DNA from: Rallus limicola
Taxonomy: Eukaryota; Chordata; Aves; Gruiformes; Rallidae
Assembly (NCBI GenBank): GCA_022605955.1
Contig: JAKCOZ010000005.1
Span: 3,189,501 to 3,253,500 of the forward strand
Length of the DNA: 64,000 nucleotides
Reading direction: 5' to 3'
Of the stretch, positions 11,901 through 22,510 are shown piece by piece. Made by a program: the position numbers and the translations under genes. A model generated the notes under the pieces. That model did not search any database. It was not told the DNA's origin and saw only the letters and a list, made by a program, of their open reading frames with translations. Position 1 is the stretch's first letter; each line of letters begins with the position of its first letter.

Positions 11901-14900
11901 GATGCAAAATGTGTGCAGAGTCTGAAGTGAAGAGCCAGTTATGTGATTGGATGAGAATGAAAATTTGGCTCACAAACAGGGTCTACTGCTGCTTTCTAGC
12001 CACTGTATCTAGACAGTCTCCAAATCATGCTGCTTGGTTTCTACAGAAGTGTTAAAAAACCTGAAGTAAACAGATCATAAAAATCTCTGAACAGATTAAT
12101 GTGCACCTTGAACATTTCTGTAAAGCTGTGTAGAATGTCACAACCTCATTAGTTCTCTTTCCTTTGTCGTCCTTCTCAGTCCTTTATTGCTGAAGCTATG
12201 CTGCTGATGGCCACTATTCTCCACTTGGGAAAGTCCTCTCTTCCCAAGAAACCGATTACAGATGACGACGTGGATCGTATTTCCTTGTGTCTGAAAGTTT
12301 TGTCAGAATGTTCTCCTCTCATGAATGACATTTTCAACAAAGAATGCAGGCAGTCCCTCTCTCATATGCTGTCAGCCAAGCTGGAAGAGGAAAAGCTTTC
12401 CCAGAAGGTGAGCTGGTATAGCCACGTGTATTACCATGAACACGTGGAATTTTTACAGATGTTTGCATCTAAGCAGGTCCCAGAAATGTCACCATTTGCC
12501 TATGTGTAAGTCAGATTTTATTCCCTGCACCAGGGAATGGCATTAGTCCTGAAATCTTAATGTTTTTCTTCCCGCAGAAAGAATCTGAGAAGAGGAATGT
12601 GACAGTTCAACCGGACGATCCCATTTCCTTCATGCAGCTTACTGCTAAAAATGAAATGAGCTCTAAAGAGGACCAGTTTCAGCTTAGCCTTCTTGCAGCG
12701 ATGGGGAACACGCAGAGGAAAGAGGCCGCCGATCCTCTTGCGTCCAAACTTAATAAGGTAACATAAAAGTTGGTGTTTTAATTATACACACTTTGTGCTG
12801 CTTATGCACAGGATCAGCTTTGGGAACTGCAGGTGAGAACTGATGGGCTGAAAGATGCAGGTGTCTCCTGGTTAGGATCAGCAGAAAGAGAAAAGCCTTT
12901 GTGCTTGAAGTTGTAATCTTCCTCCTGTTGGGGAGCAGGGGGAGAAAATGAGCTGGTGGGCTGTGGAGAAGAGCAGTTTGCCAGCCTGAAAAGGCCTGTA
13001 AGGCTCACAGGGAAAAGAGCAGGAGGGATGCCACAAGTGATTAAGAACCACTTTCTTGCTTTGGCTGCCATATCCTGTTGCCAAGTGCAGTGCATCCTTG
13101 TTTAACTTTATACCCTTGCAGCCAGTTTCCAGGATCTGCAGAGAGGGTCCAAAGAAGAAGAAATCTGTTGAGATTCATTCATTAGTTAGGATTAAAAGCG
13201 GACAGCTGTTTTTTAAAAGTCTGGACAAATTGTTTCTGCTGTGTAAAATTACCTTGTCATTTTAAGTCAGCGTTTCTTTGTTCTGCTGATCTTTTTAAGA
13301 ATAAATGGTATTACAGTCCATATGTTAGGAAGTTGCATTATTTCAGTTCAAAATGTTTCATCTAAAAGGTTTTTTAATTGTGGTGTGTATGCAAAAGAAC
13401 ATGTGAAGGAAGGATGCACTTAAATTGATTTGTGTGAGTAGTGTGGATAGTTGTGTGTTTAGCTATAAATTGATTAAATCCATTTATTTTGGAAGATTTA
13501 TGCATGAACTTTAGATTCATCACAATTTCTTTAAATACTGTTTCCTAGACAAAGCTTACACTAATTGCAATGTTTTTTCCAATTTGCTTTTTATTTTTTT
13601 TCCCATTTCTCCTACTAGTAAGTTGGTTCTGTGAAATTGAAAGCTCTCTGCACCTTGGCTTGATTCAGAGGCTCATGTTGAAGAGTAATGGCTTTAATTG
13701 ATCTTCATTCTTACTTTTTGTCATTGCTTGACAAGATTCCATGTTTTAAGCTGATTTATGAGGAGAAAAAAACCCTTTTGAACTCTTTTCTTTCACAGGT
13801 CACTCAGCTGACAGGTTTCTCAGACCCCGTCTATGCGGAAGCCTATGTACACGTCAATCAGTATGACATCGTGTTGGATGTGCTTGTGGTCAACCAGACC
13901 AGTGACACCCTGCAGAACTGCACACTAGAACTAGCTACGCTAGGTAAGGAGCACTGCTGGAGGCCAAGCAGCCAGCACTGAGGTACTGGGCAGTGGCACC
14001 TAGTTGTAAAAGGTTTCTGAAATACTTCTAAATATTTACAGATTTGTGCCAGCTTACTGGCGTTTTGAAAAAGGTGGGTTTTGATTGCCTTCAGAAATAC
14101 ATTTTTCTTCCAAAAGGTGGAAGACTTGTATCTACTGGCACTGACAAAGCTATCTGACAGTATAAACTGTAGTCAGATCTTGAACTTCTTAATGCTTTTT
14201 TCACTAGGAAAAAAAAAAAGATTCCATTTTCCCATCTCTCTGTTTCCAGACATACTGACTTCTTTTTTTTTTTTAATATACTTTTTCCCCCATTGTGCTG
14301 TTACCATAGAGCAACAGGACAGAATCCAAACTAGTGTGGAGCAAATGTCAGGCACCACCTGCCCTAGGCTGCAGATCTTAAGCACTGCGCTTGCAGCTGA
14401 AACTTTTCCCTGTACCAACAGCTGTACCAGAGACTTGCTTAAACAATGCTGAGGCTTCGCTTTACTTCTTTTAGGGGAGGGACTGGAGCAGGTAATCCAA
14501 GAACAGTAACTGCTTCCCTGTTTTGACGGTCAGGAGTTGAAATACATTTATAACATACTATAAGGATGTATGTTACGTGCTTTTAATTGATGTAAATGCA
14601 ACCAGAGGGACATAAACTTCCACCTTGTTTTTGATCAGACTAATGATGGAGATAAATAACTTGAATATTTTAATTAATACATTGTCATTTTCTATTTATC
14701 AGCTCACTAAAGTGGAATTCTGTATTTCCCAGCTGGTGTCTTCAGATCTATTGCAAAAACTGACTTGATGCATTACTCGCGTGTGTAGAGCTGATGCTGT
14801 TCATGCTGTGTTCTCAAATTGCACAGTTTGATAGAACTAAGGAGTCTTTTACAACTGCTTGCTAAAGATTAGGAAAAATACATCTCTTACTGTTTCCTGG

Positions 14901-17900
14901 GAGCATTTGCATTCAAAATCAAGGTGATACTTTGACCTGTTTATAACAAGCTTAGTGCTTGTAGTACTGAATGTTGAACTTTGGGTTTTGGACACTTGAC
15001 TGTAGGATTAGGTATTATGTTATTGCCAGTGATTAAAACACAAGATAGAATTAACCATTTTGTGCTTGTTAAAAATTTAATACTAGGCTCAATCCAAAGT
15101 CCATTTAAGTCAGTATTTACCTCTGTTTTCACTGGGGTTTGGGTGAACACACTAATATTTTAACTGAAATTTTTTCTGTAATGTAAATTATTTTATTATT
15201 GCAGGTAGAAAACTATGTAAAAAAAAATCCCACAAGCAACCACCAAAATAAAAAATCCAAATCACCTAATACCTTTATGGTAGTATTTAGTGCAACTCTG
15301 TAGGCTTTAGAATTGAATTACAAGAAAATAATTTTTAAAAAAAGTTCCAAAAGCTAAACTCATTGTGTACTGTTAATGTTCCCTCATCCCCATCTCCCAA
15401 TTCTTTTTTTACCCAGGTGACTTGAAACTTGTAGAAAAACCATCTCCTCTGACACTTGCTCCACACGATTTTGCAAACATTAAAGCTAATGTCAAGGTCG
15501 CTTCCACAGAAAATGGAATCATTTTTGGTAATATTGGTAAGTAAACAATTCAGTGTGCAAAGCTGACAATGTGTAGCACTTCTTAACTGCTTAATGACTT
15601 CAAAATAATTGAAATGCTTGGCTGGAAAAGGAAAGTAAATGGTCTATGTTTGAATGTTTTGTGACTATTAAAAAAAAATCATGCCACTTTTATGTAAAAT
15701 TGCTGTAGAACTGCTACCCTTAGGGGGATTGTCAGCCTGATACTTGAACCCAAATCGCTGAATTTGAACTGAGGTGGGCAGCCCTGCCTGAAATACTTAA
15801 TTCACAGTTCTGTGGCAACTGGGTAAGGTGCTTGAGGAGAGGACAGAGGTCAGCAATGAGATTGAGCCAGCGATGACTGTTGTTAACAGGCACATTTACT
15901 AGTGCAAATGAACTTGTTGAAACACTAAGGCGGTCTGTGTTTGATGTTGCAGTGTATGATGTCTCTGGAGCAGCCAGCGACAGGAACTGTGTGGTTCTCA
16001 GCGATATTCACATCGACATCATGGACTACATCCAGCCCGCGGCTTGTACGGATGCTGAGTTCAGGCAGATGTGGGCGGAATTCGAGTGGGAAAACAAAGT
16101 TAGTCTGCATTTTTGAGTGTTACTTTGGAGCTTTTCTTGATGAGCTGTGAGCTGATGCAGAAGTAGAACTATTACATCAGCATTGTCTCTTTTGATATAA
16201 ACCTCATTCAACATCCGCATTGGATGATGGCCTCAAGTAACTCATTCAGTTACTGCTGGCTGTTTCACAAGCTTAGTGATGCAGCAGCTGTGTTGTTCTT
16301 ACAAAAAAGGTACGTGCATTGAGCCTTACCTCCTGTACAGAAGGGGTCCACATTGCTTGGAGTTTGCTGTGTATTTTGGCTCAAAGGTGAGATAGCAGCA
16401 AGTATAAGTTCATGCTGAGACTGCAGCGTTAGTCAGACTGCTTAGCCTCTACAGTTCTTCCAGTTCTGAATTGTCTTTTTTTAGTAGAAAATTGTCACAT
16501 GTTTTGGGTTGTGAGGGACCTTTTAAAATCATGTAGTCCAACACCTTGCTATGGGCAGAGATATCTTTTGCTTTATGACCTTGCAGAACAGCGGTGGCTT
16601 AGAGTGGTTATGGGTGCTATGTAAGACCAAACAAATTTTAGGTATGCTTAATATTAGAGGGTGCCCAAACTGCTAGATACAGTCCTGTTAAAAAAGGGTT
16701 TAAGGGAGATAATCTCATGCAACAGAGCAACATAATTTAAGAATAGAGTAGAAACATTTAAACAGAACAGGAGATACTTTACAAAAACTGCAGCCTTGTT
16801 TACTAAATATATTTATGTATATTCATTTGAGAATGGATTTAAGTTCCCTCAAAGGGAATGTGTCAACAATACATTTTCATCCATAATATGTGAAGCCTTG
16901 GCAATTTGTAAACTACTTCTGAAAGATGTGTTAAAAAGCAGTTTAAACAAGGTCTGCAATTCTTAATTTGGGGAAGCCAGCATGGCCCATATAACTTTAT
17001 TGCTAGAGGAAAGATGAAGATAATTTCTATCATTGGTTAAAAGCAAGCTTTTGGACTTGATACCATCTTCTCTTGGCAACATGTAAACTATATTCAGACA
17101 AGAAGTATCAATTTGCTGTGGAGAGTCTACATGTTCAGCAGAGTATCTCATTCACCTGCTACATTTTAGAACTGATGATCATAGTATGGAATTCCCACCC
17201 TTGAACAAGCAGATGGCAGGAGGTGAATACTTCGTATTAGGCTGCCACATGAAGTGATTTGGAGCTAGCTTACTGAATGTGGTATTCCTCTAGGGGAAAT
17301 GTAGTGGTAATCTTTTAGAGCCCTAAAGAGGAGATGCCTTCAGAAATGCCCAAGATGCTAATTAAAGTAATTGCCATTTTTCCCTTCTTGAAGGTTACGG
17401 TGAATACCAATATCATTGATCTAAATGAATACTTACAGCACATACTGAAGTCAACCAATATGAAATGCCTGACTCCAGAGAAGGTGAGCTATTTGACTGA
17501 AGATTTTTAGATACCCTTTTTAGTTTGTGTGCTTTTTTAATTTATCACTCATTATAAATGCTATTTGAGATACCTTGAGTACTCTGAAATGAGTAAAATC
17601 AGAATTCTCTCTTTCAATCTTTAGCTACTTCTTGCCCTGCTAGAAAATCAGAATGTCTGTTTTAATGCATAGTAGCTACTCTATAGGAGATTTGGTGGAA
17701 CCATCTGTTTTTATACAGGGGTTGGTTTTTTTGTTAGCTCCAAGTTTCTTGGTTCTCTGTCAAAGTGTACTTTTTTTTTTTTTTTTTGCCAATTTACCCT
17801 TTCTGTTGTAAAGCAGAATCATAGGATCATGGGCTGGAAGAGACCTTAAAGATCATCTAGTTCCAACCTCCCTGCCCTATGTTACATATAATAGCTATTT

Positions 17901-19760
17901 GCTTATAAGTTGTAATATAATAACCAGCTCATATATGTATAGTAGCTAAAATAGGTATATTAGCTGTTGCTACTATGTGGCTTCTTTACCATTTTGCTGT
18001 TAATGAGATGATAAAATGCCATCCTACCTTGTTTTGATGAGTATCATAGATTGCATATCTTTAATAGCAATTTTAGAAAAAGGCCACCACTGTATCCCAT
18101 TGCATGATTCCCATGGTTTAAAAAGCGTATGCAGAGAAGCTTAAACGGTAAACACTGCTATCTGCCTAGCTATATGTAGGATGAGTTTAAATGTATTTAA
18201 AGGATTTTTGGCCTTTCTGAAGAGTTCCAATTTGCTTTCTGTAGGCGCTTTCTGGTTACTGTGGCTTTATGGCAGCCAATCTCTATGCCCGCTCCATATT
18301 TGGAGAAGATGCACTTGCAAATGTCAGCATTGAAAAGCCAATTCACCTTGGACCAGAGGCACCTGTCACTGGGCACATACGAATCCGTGCAAAGAGTCAG
18401 GTAAGGTGGCTTCTGTTTGAGCACCACTTCTCCTTGTCATTTTGTACCAAGCGCTCTAAAAAACCTGCAAGTTTTTGGGCAACGGTTAATTTCTAGTATT
18501 AGGCGCATGGGAAAATTTTTAGGGAAGGTGAATATGGACATTTCAGTTTAAAAAAACCCTGTTTTGTACACATTTTGTGAGGAAAGGCTTTTTAGTTAGG
18601 TGTAACCAGTCCCTAAAACCATATTGTATCTCTTCTCTCCCAGTGCATTATCACGAAATAGGTCTTTGGGACAAGATTTTCTTATTTTATCCATAGCACT
18701 GCAAATTGGATAGAATACTTGATGTGTTTTTAAATAAAGAGAATATGCTCCCCAAGGTTTCATGATCTATTTCCTACTAATCTGAACGTTTTGATTTTAT
18801 ATAACAAGGAAATTTTTATGCATGTGACTGCTGTTCACTGCTGTGGCTTTTGGGTTTTGGTTGGGCTTTCTAAAAACATCAGAGAATACTCCAAAGTCTT
18901 TCAGTAGAATTGTTTTCTAGGGGTACATCTATGAATTTGCTTTGGATTTTAAAACTTACACTTCCTGACTAAAAAACAAGAGAAAATTTGGAGCTCTTTA
19001 GTAACAGCTATTGTACCAATACATTAATAGGACCATAAAACAAAGGACTGCCTAAGAATTCTCACATTCATCACATAAAACCATGCAGTTTATGTAATGT
19101 CATTGTAAAGGTTTCAGAGTTGTTTCAATTAATGTTTCTGATATATTGATGGTGGCATTTTTATATGATTGCATTCAATTATGTATGTCAGCTTAGTTCG
19201 CCTGGAGATCGTTCTGTTGATTAGGTGGGTTTATTTGTGCATTTCCTTTTGACATTTCTGTAGTTTCTATGCAATATTAAAATGGCTCTGTGATTAAGTA
19301 ATTTTCTGTAGCTTTAGAGCATTGAGTCCTAGTGTCAGCACTGAGACTTTCAACAGCTGAATTACAGTAACTGGACTGCCAGTTGTCTTTTTTTTTCCAG
19401 TGGTAGCATACTTTCAACTGGTGGGAGCTCAAGAGGCTTATTGTTTTTCATTTCATATTGATAACAGATTTAGCAGTTGCTACCTCAAATTTAAGTTTTA
19501 TTATTTCAGAAACATGTAGATCTAGCCTTTATGTAGGACTTAGGGTGTGCACTATAATGTATACTAAAAAAGTAAATCTAAATACTTTTATTTCCATTCT
19601 ACTAACTTTATGGACTTCTGTGTATGGAATTATAACCTTTTAATATAGATAAAACTATTTTGGAGTATCTGTGTCATGAATGTCTTTCTTTTCCTTACAG
19701 GGAATGGCCCTCAGTCTTGGAGATAAGATCAATCTGTCTCAGAAGAAAACAAGTTTATAA
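2905..19760 (+). CDS. COPB1: coatomer subunit beta (beta-COP), 21 coding exons
   Basis: Beta-COP is a core subunit of the COPI coat, which coats vesicles for Golgi-to-ER and intra-Golgi transport. Joining the exons gives 2862 bases (953 codons plus stop), the length of vertebrate COPB1. The protein starts [17 protein letters not shown] and ends LSQKKTSL. Residues about 20-530 form an adaptin-like helical-repeat solenoid. A charged linker follows (QEKKKQN and the KKESEKRN region). The appendage-type C-terminal domain begins near 670 ([20 protein letters not shown]). The ATG at 2905 sits in ACCATGA and matches the conserved N-terminus. All introns end in AG; all start with GT except intron 2, which starts with GC. 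Exon 9 has one extra A that breaks the frame as written. The flanking exons are perfectly conserved in character, so I think this is a sequence error in a living gene. The promoter is CpG-rich and the polyadenylation signal is at 20021. Confidence 0.97.
3722..3951 (+). CDS. COPB1: COPB1 exon 3, residues 31-107
   Basis: The acceptor is CTCTCCTCTAG and the donor AAAG|GTACCC. The exon encodes [20 protein letters not shown] through VCDAYRK, the first helical repeats of the adaptin-like solenoid. Confidence 0.97.
4696..4865 (+). CDS. COPB1: COPB1 exon 4, residues 108-163
   Basis: The acceptor is GATTTTAG and the donor TATAG|GTAAAT. The exon encodes [20 protein letters not shown] through AIYTIY and splits an Arg codon. 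This is a solenoid repeat with the conserved HPNEFIRG segment. Confidence 0.97.
5487..5601 (+). CDS. COPB1: COPB1 exon 5, residues 164-202
   Basis: A T-rich tract leads to AAAG at 5486; the donor is CAG|GTAAGG. The exon encodes [17 protein letters not shown] through MMLIHADQ. Confidence 0.96.
6217..6309 (+). CDS. COPB1: COPB1 exon 6, residues 203-233
   Basis: The acceptor is TTGTATAG and the donor AAG|GTAAGA. The exon encodes [19 protein letters not shown] through LIYK. Confidence 0.97.
6852..6989 (+). CDS. COPB1: COPB1 exon 7, residues 234-279
   Basis: The acceptor is TTACTTAG and the donor AAG|GTACAA. The exon encodes [20 protein letters not shown] through SAPTAIK. Confidence 0.97.
8012..8131 (+). 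CDS. COPB1: COPB1 exon 8, residues 280-319
   Basis: The acceptor is AATTTTAG and the donor CAG|GTATGT. The exon encodes [20 protein letters not shown] through HPSHERVLQ. Confidence 0.97.
8555..8663 (+). CDS. COPB1: COPB1 exon 9, residues 320-355, with a 1-base frameshift
   Basis: The exon opens [20 protein letters not shown] and then leaves frame in a run of eight A (8609-8616), where the conserved reading needs seven. After the run the +1 frame reads [15 protein letters not shown] up to the donor GAG|GTAAAA. Exon 10 continues cleanly with LVIVLKK. The exon is 109 bases as written, and 108 would keep phase. A homopolymer error or a rare indel is more likely than loss of an essential gene. 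Confidence 0.93.
8756..8902 (+). CDS. COPB1: COPB1 exon 10, residues 356-404
   Basis: The acceptor is TTTTCTGCAG and the donor GTG|GTATGC. The exon encodes [20 protein letters not shown] through MAANVIPV. Confidence 0.97.
9325..9470 (+). CDS. COPB1: COPB1 exon 11, residues 405-452
   Basis: The acceptor is CTGTGCTAG and the donor TCAA|GTGAGT, splitting a Lys codon. The exon encodes [20 protein letters not shown] through FHAIKSV. Confidence 0.97.
9830..9843 (+). repeat. poly-C tract (14 C)
   Basis: A homopolymer in COPB1 intron 11, directly after seven T. Such runs are prone to length error in assemblies. Confidence 0.95.
10220..10316 (+). CDS. COPB1: COPB1 exon 12, residues 453-485
   Basis: The acceptor is TTGTCTTAG and the donor GAG|GTGGGT. 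The exon encodes [19 protein letters not shown] through RRSLGE, near the end of the solenoid. Confidence 0.97.
10820..10980 (+). CDS. COPB1: COPB1 exon 13, residues 486-538
   Basis: The acceptor is TTTCTTTCTAG and the donor GACCG|GTAATT, splitting an Arg codon. The exon encodes the acidic and lysine-rich stretch [20 protein letters not shown], then [16 protein letters not shown]. Confidence 0.97.
11337..11382 (-). repeat. CR1 3' end fragment
   Basis: TCACAGAATCACTAGGTTGG followed by AAAAGACCTTTGAGATCGTTGG is the reverse complement of the CR1 3' end. It lies in COPB1 intron 13, antisense to the gene. Confidence 0.75.
11710..11830 (+). CDS. COPB1: COPB1 exon 14, residues 539-579
   Basis: The acceptor is CTTTGTAG and the donor AAT|GTAAGT. 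The exon encodes [20 protein letters not shown] through VQEKKKQN. Confidence 0.97.
12180..12407 (+). CDS. COPB1: COPB1 exon 15, residues 580-655
   Basis: The acceptor is CCTTCTCAG and the donor AAG|GTGAGC. The exon encodes [20 protein letters not shown] through EEEKLSQK. The frame stays open another 34 codons into the intron, but the conserved next residues are in exon 16. Confidence 0.97.
12578..12757 (+). CDS. COPB1: COPB1 exon 16, residues 656-715
   Basis: The acceptor is CCCGCAG and the donor AAG|GTAACA. The exon encodes [19 protein letters not shown] through [10 protein letters not shown], the linker into the C-terminal domain. Confidence 0.97.
13799..13943 (+). CDS. COPB1: COPB1 exon 17, residues 716-763
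   Basis: The acceptor is CTTTCACAG and the donor CTAG|GTAAGG. The exon encodes [19 protein letters not shown] through LELATL, the start of the coatomer beta C-terminal domain. Confidence 0.97.
15417..15536 (+). CDS. COPB1: COPB1 exon 18, residues 764-803
   Basis: The acceptor is TTTACCCAG and the donor ATTG|GTAAGT. The exon encodes [18 protein letters not shown] through ENGIIFGNI. Confidence 0.97.
15953..16098 (+). CDS. COPB1: COPB1 exon 19, residues 804-852
   Basis: The acceptor is GATGTTGCAG. The donor AAA|GTTAGT is weaker than its neighbours (A at -1, T at +3). The exon encodes [20 protein letters not shown] through WAEFEWENK. Confidence 0.96.
16504..16562 (-). repeat. CR1 3' end fragment, diverged
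   Basis: TTGGGTTGTGAGGGACCTTT, then ATCATGTAGTCCAACACC and CTATGGGCAGAGA, resembles the reverse complement of the CR1 3' region. It lies in intron 19. Confidence 0.7.
17394..17483 (+). CDS. COPB1: COPB1 exon 20, residues 853-882
   Basis: The acceptor is CTTCTTGAAG and the donor AAG|GTGAGC. The exon encodes [20 protein letters not shown] through CLTPEK. Confidence 0.97.
17815..17881 (-). repeat. CR1 3' end fragment
   Basis: AGAATCATAGGATCATGGGC, then TGGAAGAGACCTTAAAGATC and ATCTAGTTCCAACCTCCCTG, is a clear antisense CR1 end in intron 20. A T run lies just upstream. Confidence 0.85.
18245..18400 (+). CDS. COPB1: COPB1 exon 21, residues 883-934
   Basis: The acceptor is TTTCTGTAG and the donor CAG|GTAAGG. 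The exon encodes [19 protein letters not shown] through HIRIRAKSQ, part of the appendage platform. Confidence 0.97.
19701..19760 (+). CDS. COPB1: COPB1 exon 22, residues 935-953 and stop
   Basis: The acceptor is TTTTCCTTACAG. The exon encodes [19 protein letters not shown] followed by TAA at 19758-19760. Confidence 0.97.
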   Translation, partial: GMALSLGDKINLSQKKTSL

Positions 19761-20045
19761 ATTTTACCTAATGTCTTTTCAGGTCTTTTACAATTTAACC
19801 TTAGGTATGTGGCTTTTGGGATCCAGAACATCTTGTATTCTTCAGTGTTCTGTAATTGTAGAAGCCAAGCTTTTGAGCCGAAAGCATTCCAGCAGATAAT
19901 TTATAGGTTCCTCATGATTGATACTGAGCAAAATTTTAAATCTCCAGGTTTTTGGTTTTTTTCTTTGTCCTGGAAGTCACGTTTTCTTTGTCTCTAATAT
20001 ATACTGCTGCTTGACAGTACAATAAACAAATTATGCCAGTACTGG
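19761..20045 (+). other. COPB1: COPB1 3' UTR (end approximate)
   Basis: This runs from the stop codon to about 20 bases after AATAAA at 20021-20026. A TG-rich stretch (GGTTTGTGTGTAACTGTGTG) from about 20044 fits a downstream cleavage element. Confidence 0.75.
20021..20026 (+). terminator. COPB1: COPB1 polyadenylation signal AATAAA
   Basis: A canonical hexamer lies 261 bases after the stop and is followed within 25 bases by a GT-rich stretch. It is the first good signal downstream of the coding region. Confidence 0.8.
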
Positions 20046-20049
20046 TTTG

Positions 20050-22180
20050 TGTGTAACTGTGTGTTGTTTGATCAGTATTATGAGTAATGTAATCAGTCAG
20101 GGGTTTTTTGCTACTCCAGAAAGTCGGAGTGTGTAATAGCTCAAGTGTTTATGGTAGTGACTAGGCCTGGATTATGCTTATGTGTAATCATGACTCTTAA
20201 AAGTTACTCTGGTATGCCTGGGAGAATATAGATACGTATTTGACACTTACATCAAAAGTCTCATGTTCTAGATGGTTGGTTTAGTAATGTGATCCCTTGG
20301 CACAGACGGACTTGAAATAGGAGAAAAATTGTCAAAATTCAGCTCTTTACGCCAAGTAGTAGAACCTAAAATTTATTTCTGAAATGTTTTCCTAGCAGTG
20401 CCATCAAGAGCTCAGTACTTCATAACCTGGGGGTGAAGAGGGAGGAATGTAGGAGTATGTTGCCTCTGCACTCCTGTGAAATTCCATGGATATCGCTGTG
20501 CTGCCTGGGGCTGTGTGTGGGGGGGATTGTCTTCTCCAGTCACTTTAAGCCTGACCAAGTGAGAAGAACATCCTAGGACCCCCCCCAGTGAATGGTTTTA
20601 TGGCCACAAAGACATTGTGGTTACTGGGACATTAACAGAGGTTGAATTGTAGCTGCATGTGTACTGAGTGGTGTGAATGAGATGGATTTGCTGACCACAG
20701 TCAAGGAAAGGGTATTTTTGGAGGAGAATGACTTCCAGTACCTGTTACCTGAGCCCCATTTCAGTTGCAATCTGCTGTCCTGGTAGAACAGAAACACATC
20801 CTGGCATGTGCAGCTACCTGTATTTCATGTGACTCTTAGTCAGCTGGGAGGGGCACATGATGTAACTCAGTTCAGGGTATCTTTTGCCTATCACAACTTT
20901 ATGCAAGGACATGAAAACACCTGTTCAACAGAACCTGCTGTGTCTTCAGGGTTCATGCTCCACCTGTCATGCTTCTCAGTAGCACTCCTGCAGAACTGGT
21001 CTTACACAGAAGTTTTTGGTGGTGGTGTGTATTGTCTCAGTAGCCTGAACACTAAAGAAAAGTTAAGGGAATGCCTTGTCTATACTTTGGCTGCGAAATT
21101 CTACCCTTGCATGTAAATAGTGTTGTGTTTTGGCTGAGACTTGCTCAGTAGCTCAGGTAACAGACTGATTTTGGTTCAGTGAACCTCTTGCTAAAAGAGC
21201 TTTAGTACCCTGAAGGGAGACTGGCTGGAAGAGTCCGTGTCTGTCTGTGTATGCAGGGTTCTCAAGTTGTCATTTGAGAGTGGTGGTCCACTGGCCTTCA
21301 GCTACTCCTGGGCAGGCCTGTTGCTGCTGGAAAAATCTGGTTGTGCTGACTGCCACAACCGCTTCTAGGGAAAGGAACTAGGAGGGAAATCTATGTATTG
21401 TCCTTGTGGTTTCCAGGAGAGAGCAATTGTGAGCAAATAGGAGACGGAGAACCATGGATGCACCCCTGGCTCCTTAAAAAATCAGGAGAACAGGAACTCA
21501 AGAAAGAAATCACTGAAGTACTTGATTAGCCTTAATGGAGTGCAAAACATTTAGATGCTGGAGGACTGCTTTGCATTTGCTGGAGAACTGCTCTGCATTT
21601 ACAAAGGAATGTCTTACACATAGTCCTCCTTCAGGATCCACTAAGGCTTTTTTCATTGCAGTGAAAGTTAGTAAAAGCTGTATTGCTCAAGGCTTTGTAG
21701 GAGGAGGTTACTAACCTGTCTCCTGAGCAGCAGTATGCATTGCAGATACTGTGCTTGGGAGAGGTAGTGCTAGTTACCCTACAACTTTCATGTCAGAAGC
21801 TTGGGTAGGAAGGTGATCAAATTCTCAGTAGGTGTAAACGGCACAAGAAATTTTGCTGCCTTTACATTAAAAGTTCTTAAAGGGCATTGCAGTGCTGCCC
21901 TACCAAGAAACTGTTTTCTCCTACACCCCTGCCTGTAACCTAGAGCTACTGTGAGTCAGAGGCCAGATCTCCTTATTCAGGGCCCAGAGAGGATTTGTCT
22001 TTGTGTCCCATTTGGGTGGTAACAGCAGCAGCAGGATCCTTTATCTGATGACAGGCAGGAGATAGGCAACTCCTGGTTACCTAAGAGAGAAAGGGGGTCA
22101 TCCCAAGAAAACATGAAGGTAGGTAATATAAAACAAAAATAAATAGAGCCATGGTTTGTATTTTAGGATTTAAAAATGGG
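20050..22180. other. intergenic, no gene seen
   Basis: Unique-looking sequence downstream of COPB1. The longest open frames (102 codons or fewer) show no conserved motif, and I see no repeat I can name. Confidence 0.6.
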
Positions 22181-22189
22181 TAGGTGGTT

Positions 22190-22510
22190 TCTGTTGGGAC
22201 AGCTTTATGTGATGCTTGGAAACGTGAGGGGCATTTGCTCTGTCACGCGCGTTTTGGGGCAGAGCTGCAGCTGGACTGTGAGGGACTCAGCCAGTGCATC
22301 CACCTCGTGGGCAAGCTATTCCACGGGAACAGCCAGCAGTTGGCGGCACGCCGTCACAGGCGGAGGTACTTCATAACGTTCCCGTGCGTCGCTACAGCAG
22401 GGGGTGCTGTCTCACAGCTGGTAAGTTTGGGCGGAGAGGTTTTAAGGAGCGTGTCGAGAACGGAAGTAAAGATGTGCCGAGGCTTTCGCCATAGAAGCGA
22501 CAGAGGGTGA
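22190..22510 (+). other. isolated CpG-rich patch with an open frame and donor-like site
   Basis: About 20 CpG dinucleotides fall within some 300 bases, close to the number expected from base composition, while the flanks are CpG-poor. A plus-strand frame (22184-22510, 108 codons) spans it, and CTG|GTAAGT at about 22421 is a strong donor match. The peptide includes ELQLDCEGLSQCIHLVGKLF and is not one I recognise. It could be the first exon and promoter of an unannotated, perhaps non-coding, transcript, or a fragment of an unknown element. Confidence 0.35.

Noticed and set aside
12408..12509. Open extension of COPB1 exon 15 into intron 15
   Set aside because: The donor AAG|GTGAGC is strong and the conserved next residues (KESEKRN) are in exon 16, so this is intron read-through.
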